Assembly: GCF_030656345.1 (NCBI RefSeq)
Contig: NZ_JAUSNR010000015.1
Coordinates: 248,001-312,000, forward strand
From: Pseudotabrizicola sp.
GTDB lineage: Bacteria > Pseudomonadota > Alphaproteobacteria > Rhodobacterales > Rhodobacteraceae
DNA length: 64,000 bases
Reading direction: 5' to 3'
Numbering within the stretch: position 1 is the first letter of the stretch; each line of letters begins with the position of its first letter. Below the pieces are notes generated by a model, which ran no database searches, had not been told where the DNA came from, and saw only the letters and a list, made by a program, of their open reading frames with translations. A program made the translations under genes and the position numbers. Positions 57,939-64,000 of this stretch are shown here, piece after piece.

Positions 57939-60803
57939 CTATTCAGCCGCGACCCGCCGGGGTTTGAGCATGTCTTTCAGATAGCGCCCGGTGTGGCTGG
58001 CCTCTGCCAGTGCCACATCTTCGGGCGTGCCCTCGGCCACCACCTGCCCGCCGCCATCGCCGCCCTCGGGGCCGATGTCGATGATCCAGTCAGCGGTCTT
58101 GATCACGTCAAGGTTGTGCTCGATCACCACCACCGTATTGCCCTGCTCCACCAATTCGTGCAGCACTTCCAGCAGTTTGCGCACGTCTTCAAAGTGCAGA
58201 CCTGTCGTCGGCTCATCCAGAATATACAGCGTCCGCCCGGTTGCGCGGCGCGACAACTCTTTCGACAGCTTCACCCGCTGCGCCTCGCCACCAGACAGCG
58301 TGGTCGCCTGCTGGCCGACCTTGATATAGCCAAGCCCCACCTGACACAGCGCATCCATCTTGTCACGAATGCTGGGAACCGCCTGGAAAAAGCCAAGCGC
58401 TTCTTCACACGTCATATCAAGAACGTCTGATATGCTCTTGTCTTTGAACTTTATTTCCAAAGTCTCACGGTTGTAGCGCTTGCCCTTGCAGGTTTCACAG
58501 GTGACGTAGACATCGGGCAGGAAATTCATCTCGATCTTCAGCACGCCATCGCCCTGACAGGCCTCACACCGCCCGCCCTTGACGTTGAACGAAAAACGCC
58601 CCGGCTGGTAACCGCGCGCCTTTGACTCGGGCAGCCCGGCAAACCAGTCGCGGATCGGCCCGAAGGCCCCGGTATAGGTGGCGGGGTTGGAACGCGGCGT
58701 GCGGCCAATTGCGCGCTGGTCAATGTCGATCACCTTGTCAAGGTGTTCAAACCCGGTGATCGTCTCGCAGGGTGCCGGCGTTTCGCGCGCGCCGTTCAGC
58801 TTGCCGGCGGCGGTTTTGAACAGCGTCTCAATGGTCAGCGTTGATTTGCCACCGCCCGACACGCCCGTGACGCAGACAAACCGACCCAAGGGAAAAGTCA
58901 CGGTGACATTCTGCAGATTGTTGCCGGTCGCACCCACCACGGTCAGCTTCTTGCCACTGCCCTTGCGCCGCACCTTCGGCACCGCAATTTCGCGCGCGCC
59001 GGACAGGTATTGCCCGGTCAGACTGGCCGGATCGGCGGCCACCTGCGCCGGTGTGCCGTGTGAGATCACACGGCCGCCATGAATCCCCGCCCCCGGCCCG
59101 ATGTCGAAGACATAATCCGCCTCGCGGATGGCATCCTCGTCATGTTCGACCACCAGCACGGTATTGCCCTGATCGCGCAGGTTTTTCAGCGTGGTCAGCA
59201 AGCGGTCATTGTCGCGCTGGTGCAGGCCGATAGATGGCTCATCCAGCACATAGAGCACCCCGGTCAGCCCCGACCCGATCTGGCTGGCAAGCCGGATGCG
59301 CTGCGATTCCCCGCCCGAAAGCGTGCCCGCATTGCGCGACAGGGTCAGGTAATTCAGGCCGACATTGACCAGAAACCCCAGCCGTTCGCGAATTTCCTTC
59401 AGGATCGCGCGGGCGATTTCATTCTTCTGTCCGGTCAGCGCCTCTGGCACGGTCTGAATCCAGGCATACGCCTCGCTGATCGACATGCGGACCACCTGCC
59501 CCACATGCAATCCGCCGATCTTGACCGCCAAAGCCTCGGGACGCAGGCGATAGCCGCCACAGGCCCCGCAATCGCGGTTGTTCTGAAACCGCTCCATATC
59601 CTCGCGCGACCAGGCGGAATCGGTCTCCTTGTAGCGGCGTTCCATATTCGGGATCACGCCCTCGAACACCCGGCGCACCTTGTAGACCCGGCCGCCTTCG
59701 TCATAGGAAAAGTCGATCTCCTCACCGTGTGAGCCGTGCAGGAACAGCTGGTGCACATGGGCGGGCAGATCTTTCCACTTCTTCTTCTTGTCGAATTCAT
59801 AGTGCTTGGCCAAGGCATCGATGGTCTGGGTGAAATAGGGGCTTTTCGACTTTGACCACGGCGCAATCGCGCCCTGCATCAGGGTCAGCCCCTGATCGGG
59901 CACCACAAGGCGCTCGTCAAAAAACAGCTCCACCCCCAAACCATCACAGACCGGGCAGGCGCCAAAAGGTGCGTTGAACGAAAACAGCCGGGGTTCGATC
60001 TCGGCAATGGTGAAGCCGGAAACCGGGCAGGCGAATTTCTCGGAATAGGTGGTGCGCTTGCCCTCCGCCCCCTCTTCGGCAGGCGCGGTTTCCACCACGG
60101 CAATGCCATCGGCAAGGTTCAGCGCGGTGCGGAACGAATCCGCCAGCCGGGTCTCCAGCCCTTCACGCACCACAATCCGGTCGACCACCACGTCGATGTT
60201 GTGGCGGAACTTCTTGTCCAACACGGGCGGCTCTTCCAGCTCATAGAACGCGCCATTGACCTTCACCCGCTGAAAGCCCTGCTTGCGCAGATCGAGGAAC
60301 TCTTTTTTATACTCGCCCTTGCGGTCGCGCACGATCGGGGCCAGCAGATAGGCGCGGCTGCCCTCGGGCATCGCCATCACCGCATCCACCATATCCTGCA
60401 CCTGCATCGCGGTGATCGGCAGGCCGGTGGCGGGGGAATAGGGGGTGCCGACGCGGGCGAACAGCAGGCGCAGATAATCGTAGATCTCGGTCACCGTGCC
60501 GACGGTCGACCGCGGGTTCTTGCTGGTGGTCTTCTGCTCGATGGATATGGCGGGCGACAGGCCCGAGATGTGATCCACATCCGGCTTGCCCATCATGTCG
60601 AGAAACTGCCGCGCATAGGCGCTCAGGCTCTCGACATAGCGCCGCTGCCCTTCGGCATAGATCGTATCAAAGGCGAGGGAGGATTTGCCCGACCCCGACA
60701 GCCCGGTGATCACCACCAGCTGATCGCGGGGAATATCCACGTTAATGTTCTTGAGGTTGTGTTCGCGCGCGCCGCGCACCTCGATGAACTTCTGCTCAGC
60801 CAT
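57939..60803 (-). CDS. uvrA: excinuclease ABC subunit A
   Basis: 954-aa DNA damage sensor of nucleotide excision repair. Two ABC ATPase units are present: Walker A is [20 protein letters not shown] in the first, and [17 protein letters not shown] in the second. Zinc-finger cysteines are seen in FACPVSGF...[10 protein letters not shown] and in [13 protein letters not shown]...[11 protein letters not shown]. Length is normal. A consensus alphaproteobacterial LexA box lies about 65 bases upstream, so SOS induction is likely. Confidence 0.98.
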   Translation of the reverse strand: MAEQKFIEVRGAREHNLKNINVDIPRDQLVVITGLSGSGKSSLAFDTIYAEGQRRYVESLSAYARQFLDMMGKPDVDHISGLSPAISIEQKTTSKNPRSTVGTVTEIYDYLRLLFARVGTPYSPATGLPITAMQVQDMVDAVMAMPEGSRAYLLAPIVRDRKGEYKKEFLDLRKQGFQRVKVNGAFYELEEPPVLDKKFRHNIDVVVDRIVVREGLETRLADSFRTALNLADGIAVVETAPAEEGAEGKRTTYSEKFACPVSGFTIAEIEPRLFSFNAPFGACPVCDGLGVELFFDERLVVPDQGLTLMQGAIAPWSKSKSPYFTQTIDALAKHYEFDKKKKWKDLPAHVHQLFLHGSHGEEIDFSYDEGGRVYKVRRVFEGVIPNMERRYKETDSAWSREDMERFQNNRDCGACGGYRLRPEALAVKIGGLHVGQVVRMSISEAYAWIQTVPEALTGQKNEIARAILKEIRERLGFLVNVGLNYLTLSRNAGTLSGGESQRIRLASQIGSGLTGVLYVLDEPSIGLHQRDNDRLLTTLKNLRDQGNTVLVVEHDEDAIREADYVFDIGPGAGIHGGRVISHGTPAQVAADPASLTGQYLSGAREIAVPKVRRKGSGKKLTVVGATGNNLQNVTVTFPLGRFVCVTGVSGGGKSTLTIETLFKTAAGKLNGARETPAPCETITGFEHLDKVIDIDQRAIGRTPRSNPATYTGAFGPIRDWFAGLPESKARGYQPGRFSFNVKGGRCEACQGDGVLKIEMNFLPDVYVTCETCKGKRYNRETLEIKFKDKSISDVLDMTCEEALGFFQAVPSIRDKMDALCQVGLGYIKVGQQATTLSGGEAQRVKLSKELSRRATGRTLYILDEPTTGLHFEDVRKLLEVLHELVEQGNTVVVIEHNLDVIKTADWIIDIGPEGGDGGGQVVAEGTPEDVALAEASHTGRYLKDMLKPRRVAAE

Positions 60804-60867
60804 GATCTACCCCGCAATGCCGCATCACAGATAGGGGCTTTCGCCTGAGTCTCCAAGGTCAAATTAA

Positions 60868-60882
60868 GAACAGATTAAGAAC
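60868..60882 (-). promoter_or_regulatory. LexA (SOS) box of uvrA
   Basis: On the minus strand GTTC-TTAATCT-GTTC fits the alphaproteobacterial LexA site GTTC-N7-GTTC exactly. TTGACC follows closely and may be the -35 element, so LexA would overlap the promoter. Confidence 0.78.
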
Positions 60883-60897
60883 ACGCGAAAAAGCCGC

Positions 60898-62058
60898 TCA
60901 GATCCCCCGCGCCCGTCGCCGCGCCTGCACGCTGTGCAGCGCAATGCCAAGCCCGCAGGCCAGCACCGCCACCAGCCCCAGCCCCCAAGGCCCGGCCCCG
61001 GTCAGCAGCGCGGCCAGCACCGGCGTGCCGGTGGTGGTGCCCAGATTGCCCAGTTGCGCAATCGCCCCCGCTGCCTGCGCCCGGTCTTCCGGCGTGGCAT
61101 TCAGCTCGGGGATCGACGCAAAGCTCGCGCCCTGCACGATGCCCAGTGCCGCCGCCACCCACAGCGCACTCAGCACCATGCCCACGCCCTGCCCCCAGAA
61201 CAGCGCCAGCCCCACAAACCCCGGCACCGCCACAAGATAGCCCCACTGCACCAGCCGCACCGCTGGCATCCGGCCCAGCAGCCAGACCCCCAGCGTCAGC
61301 GACAGCGCAATCGAGATCAGCGGCATTCCCGCCGCCGCCACCGCCCGCTGCGCCACAGGCACCTCGGGCGGCAGCAGCGTCAGGACGGCAACATACAGAA
61401 ACGTATAGCAAAAGAACCCCAGCGCCGGGGCCGACAACCGGGGCGAGGTATAGATCGCCAGATGCTGCCGCACCAGACTGTGCCGCACCGCCTGCGGCGC
61501 GGCAGGGTCAGGCGGCAACAGCAGCGCAAGACAGCCGCCGATGGCCACCATCCAGCCGGCATGCGCCACAAACACGCCCGCCGCGCCATACTCCGCCATC
61601 AAAGCCGGGGCCAGCAGTGCCAGCACCGCATAGGTCACGCCAAAGAAACTGGACCACAGCGTCATCGCAAGCGCCCGGAACCGCTCTGCCGCCATCCCGG
61701 CAATCAGCGTCGGCCCGACCACCACAATCGCCAGATGCGACACGCCTTCGACCACGCGGCTGGCCATCATCACCGGGTAAGACAGCCCCAGCGCTTGCAG
61801 CGCGCTCATCGCCGCCCCCATCAGCAGCGCCGCCACAATCGCCCGGCGCGGCCCGATCCGGGCGACAAACAGCCCTGCTGTGGTGCCAAACACCAGCCCG
61901 ACCAGGCCGACCACCGAAACGATCAGCCCCAGCGCCACCGGCGAGGCCCCGGCGTACTGATCCGCCAGCCCGTCATACAGCACCGATATCTTGCCAAATT
62001 GCGCCGCAGCCCCCAGCCCGGCACACCAGACCGCCAGCACCGTCATCACAGCCCGCAT
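60898..62058 (-). CDS. MFS transporter
   Basis: 386-aa major facilitator carrier with about 12 helices. The loop 2-3 motif FVARIGPRRAIVAA is present, and helix segments such as LGLIVSVVGLVGLVFGTTAG are clear. It lacks diagnostic residues for a substrate. The start MRAVMTVLAVWCAGLG is natural. It lies between uvrA and lpdA, separated from lpdA by a mosaic repeat, and probably has its own promoter. Confidence 0.85.
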   Translation of the reverse strand: MRAVMTVLAVWCAGLGAAAQFGKISVLYDGLADQYAGASPVALGLIVSVVGLVGLVFGTTAGLFVARIGPRRAIVAALLMGAAMSALQALGLSYPVMMASRVVEGVSHLAIVVVGPTLIAGMAAERFRALAMTLWSSFFGVTYAVLALLAPALMAEYGAAGVFVAHAGWMVAIGGCLALLLPPDPAAPQAVRHSLVRQHLAIYTSPRLSAPALGFFCYTFLYVAVLTLLPPEVPVAQRAVAAAGMPLISIALSLTLGVWLLGRMPAVRLVQWGYLVAVPGFVGLALFWGQGVGMVLSALWVAAALGIVQGASFASIPELNATPEDRAQAAGAIAQLGNLGTTTGTPVLAALLTGAGPWGLGLVAVLACGLGIALHSVQARRRARGI

Positions 62059-62074
62059 GACCCACCCCTCATCT

Positions 62075-62150
62075 GTTCACAAATATCCTCGGGGGGTGAG
62101 GCCAAAGGCCGAGGGGGGCCGAGGCCCCCCTGATTTTTCGCGGAAAAATC
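62075..62150. repeat. mosaic intergenic repeat, copy 7
   Basis: GTTCACAAATATCCTCGGGG (62075-62094), the hairpin GGGGGGCC-GA-GGCCCCCC (62113-62130), and GATTTTTCGCGGAAAAATC (62132-62150). The modules match those of copies 1 and 3. Lies just downstream of lpdA. Confidence 0.65.
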
Positions 62151-62155
62151 GTGCC

Positions 62156-63553
62156 TCACATATGCAGGGCGCGACCATAGGCGTCCAGCACCGCCTCATG
62201 CATCATCTCCGACAGGGTCGGATGCGGGAAGACCGTGTTCATCAGTTCCACTTCCGTGGTCTCCAGCGTGCGGCCGATCACATAGCCCTGAATCAGCTCG
62301 GTCACTTCCGCGCCGATCATATGCGCGCCCAGCAGTTCGCCGGTTTTCGCATCGAAAATGGTCTTGATCATGCCTTCCGACTCGCCAAGCGCAATCGCCT
62401 TGCCATTGCCGATAAAAGGGAAGCGCCCGACCTTGATCTCATGCCCGGCCTCTTTCGCCTTCGCCTCGGTCATGCCGACGCTGGCGATCTGCGGCTGGCA
62501 ATAGGTGCAGCCCGCGATGCTGCCCGGCTTGATGGCATGCGGATGGCCGCCTGCGATCAGTTCGGCTACCATCACACCTTCGTGGCTGGCCTTATGCGCC
62601 AGCCATGGCGCCCCGGCGATATCGCCGATGGCAAACAGGCCCGGCACGCCGGTGCGGCAGAATTCATCCGTCACCACATGGGTGCGGTCGATCTTGACGC
62701 CCAAAGCCTCCAGCCCCAGATTTTCCACATTGCCGACAATGCCGACGGCAGAGATCACGGTGTCAAACTCATGCGTCTCAACCTTGCCGCCGACCTCGAT
62801 ATGCGCGGTCACACCCACGCCCGGCTTGCGGTCCAGTTTCTTGACCGCCGCCTTTTCCATGATCTTCATGCCCTGCTTGACGAATTGCTTTTTCGCAAAA
62901 GCCGCGATTTCGGCATCCTCAACCGGCAGAATACGGTCCATCACCTCAACCACAGTCGTATCCGCGCCAAGCGTGTTGAAGAACGATGCAAATTCGATGC
63001 CGATGGCCCCCGAGCCGATCACCAGCAGCTTTTTCGGCATCCGGGATGCCACCAGCGCATGCCGGTAGGACCAGACCAGATCGCCATCCGCCTCCAGCCC
63101 CGGCAGTTCGCGGGCGCGCGCGCCGGTGGCAAGCACGATGTTCTTCGCCGTCAATTCCTCGGTGCCCTTGTCGGTCTTCACCGACACCACACCCGGTTTG
63201 GGCAGGGTCGCGGCCCCCATGAACACGGTGACCTTGTTCTTCTTCATCAGATGCCCGATGCCGCCCGACAGCTGCTTGGCCACCGCACGGCTGCGCGCCA
63301 CGACGGCGGGCAGGTCATAGCCGATGCCGTCGGCTTTCAGGCCGAATTCCTTGGCCCGCTCCATCAGGTGGAACACCTCGGCGCTGCGCAGCATGGCCTT
63401 GGTCGGGATACAGCCCCAGTTCAGACAGATGCCGCCCAGATGCTCGCGTTCGACGATTGCCACCTTCAGGCCCAACTGGCTGGCGCGGATTGCCGCCACA
63501 TAGCCGCCGGGGCCTGCGCCCACCACGATCAGATCAAAGCTGGAAACTGCCAT
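62156..63553 (-). CDS. lpdA: dihydrolipoyl dehydrogenase
   Basis: E3 flavoprotein (465 aa) that reoxidises lipoyl groups of pyruvate, 2-oxoglutarate or glycine-cleavage complexes. The FAD motif is VVGAGPGGYVAAIRA, the redox disulfide is in GGICLNWGCIPTKAML, the NAD motif is VIGSGAIGIEFASFF, and HPTLSEMMHE gives the catalytic histidine. No E1 or E2 gene lies downstream in the window; the rest of a pdh cluster could lie upstream beyond 64000, with DUF924 between. Confidence 0.96.
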   Translation of the reverse strand: MAVSSFDLIVVGAGPGGYVAAIRASQLGLKVAIVEREHLGGICLNWGCIPTKAMLRSAEVFHLMERAKEFGLKADGIGYDLPAVVARSRAVAKQLSGGIGHLMKKNKVTVFMGAATLPKPGVVSVKTDKGTEELTAKNIVLATGARARELPGLEADGDLVWSYRHALVASRMPKKLLVIGSGAIGIEFASFFNTLGADTTVVEVMDRILPVEDAEIAAFAKKQFVKQGMKIMEKAAVKKLDRKPGVGVTAHIEVGGKVETHEFDTVISAVGIVGNVENLGLEALGVKIDRTHVVTDEFCRTGVPGLFAIGDIAGAPWLAHKASHEGVMVAELIAGGHPHAIKPGSIAGCTYCQPQIASVGMTEAKAKEAGHEIKVGRFPFIGNGKAIALGESEGMIKTIFDAKTGELLGAHMIGAEVTELIQGYVIGRTLETTEVELMNTVFPHPTLSEMMHEAVLDAYGRALHM

Positions 63554-63628
63554 TCGTCCCTCCCTGGAAAAAGTGGTTTACCCTTAAACTATTCCTGAAA
63601 TTCAAGCAACGAAGCTGACGCCTATGGC

Positions 63629-64000
63629 CTATGCGTCAGACGCATGGCTATCGCGCAGGGCACTGACCACCGAAGCATAGGCCCCATCGTCCATGAACGC
63701 CTGCTCTTCCGGCGTGGTTTCGCGGCCCAAAGCCGCATTGCGGAACGGAAACCGGCCAAAGCGCAGGATGATCTCGCGGTGCGCGCGGGCGTGCAGCAAA
63801 AGCTCGGCGTCGCCCTCCATCCGGGTGGCCATCAGGCTGACCGCCAGATCCTGATCGGCGATGTCTTCGGAATGCTCCAGCGGCATGTAGAAGAACTGCC
63901 GCTCCGGCACCGGGGCCTCCATATCCCACCCCGCATCGATGGCGCGGCGGGCGGCGTCACGGGCGCGCGGGTCATTGGCGAAGGCTTCCGCCTTGCCACG
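63629..64000 (-). CDS. DUF924 family protein (N-terminus beyond window)
   Basis: The C-terminal 123 residues are present and the frame runs off the right edge without a start. It shows the DUF924 pattern: RQFFYMPLEHSEDIADQDLA, HREIILRFGRFPFRN and ALGRETTPEEQAFM. Bacterial DUF924 proteins are all-helical with tetratricopeptide-like folds and no known activity. It is upstream of lpdA by 75 bases and may share its transcript. Confidence 0.85.
   Translation of the reverse strand, partial: RGKAEAFANDPRARDAARRAIDAGWDMEAPVPERQFFYMPLEHSEDIADQDLAVSLMATRMEGDAELLLHARAHREIILRFGRFPFRNAALGRETTPEEQAFMDDGAYASVVSALRDSHASDA

Noticed and set aside
57735..58430. 231-codon plus-strand frame over the uvrA end
   Set aside because: Mostly antisense to uvrA; its first part lies in the intergenic region without a ribosome site.

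Overview
The window is high-GC chromosomal DNA that looks like a member of the Rhodobacteraceae (Alphaproteobacteria). The evidence is the glgP-B-C-A-X-pgm glycogen operon, the yceD-rpmF-plsX-fabH-ihfA-merR-tRNA-Pro run, an agl-type sugar locus, VPLPA-CTERM proteins, DUF1127 small proteins and a GTTC-N7-GTTC LexA box. I saw no phage, insertion sequence, CRISPR array or plasmid gene. The content is mostly housekeeping and carbon metabolism.

Layout. 1-7.5 kb: an alpha-glucoside ABC importer (aglG partial, aglF, aglE, minus strand) diverges from aglR, a GH1 glycosidase and glucokinase (plus strand). 7.6-17.4 kb: an esterase and alkylbase glycosylase pair, an MFS carrier, a squalene/phytoene-synthase-like protein, a coupled 32-codon ORF, citramalate synthase, cysS, uup and an SseB-like gene. 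17.4-23.1 kb: a uracil-DNA glycosylase that appears to start at CUG, a polyamine-type ABC transporter without a binding protein, a MocR regulator and a divergent DUF1127 gene. 23.2-32.1 kb: rplM-rpsI, olsB, msrB, bamE, yceD-rpmF-plsX-fabH-ihfA-merR, tRNA-Pro(GGG) and dcd. 32.2-43.4 kb: the glycogen operon. 43.8-52.2 kb: an NsrR-like regulator, DUF808, a VPLPA-CTERM beta-helix protein, two unlike gap genes flanking a 47-aa membrane protein, and an antiporter. 52.2-64 kb: coaD, a CBS protein, LysR/mmsA, two more VPLPA-CTERM proteins, uvrA with an SOS box, an MFS carrier, lpdA and a partial DUF924 gene.

How it fits together. Imported alpha-glucosides would be hydrolysed and phosphorylated (Glk), interconverted by Pgm, and stored or mobilised through GlgC/A/B/X/P. 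A LacI-type palindrome (TCAAAGCGCTTTGA) upstream of glgP resembles sites in the aglE-aglR gap, which suggests one regulator couples uptake and storage. A second LacI-type motif (GTTAGCGCTAAC-like) sits before both gap genes and before a DUF1127-like gene. It resembles operators of the central-carbon regulator CceR. The two gap genes differ at the coenzyme-specifying residue (Ala36 versus Asp36), so they may split gluconeogenic and glycolytic roles.

The least explained features are two small genes (32 aa with ATGA overlaps on both sides; 47 aa with a TTG start between the gap genes), a mosaic intergenic repeat family seen at least six times, and the CUG-start glycosylase. All functional calls come from reading the sequence; no database search was run.
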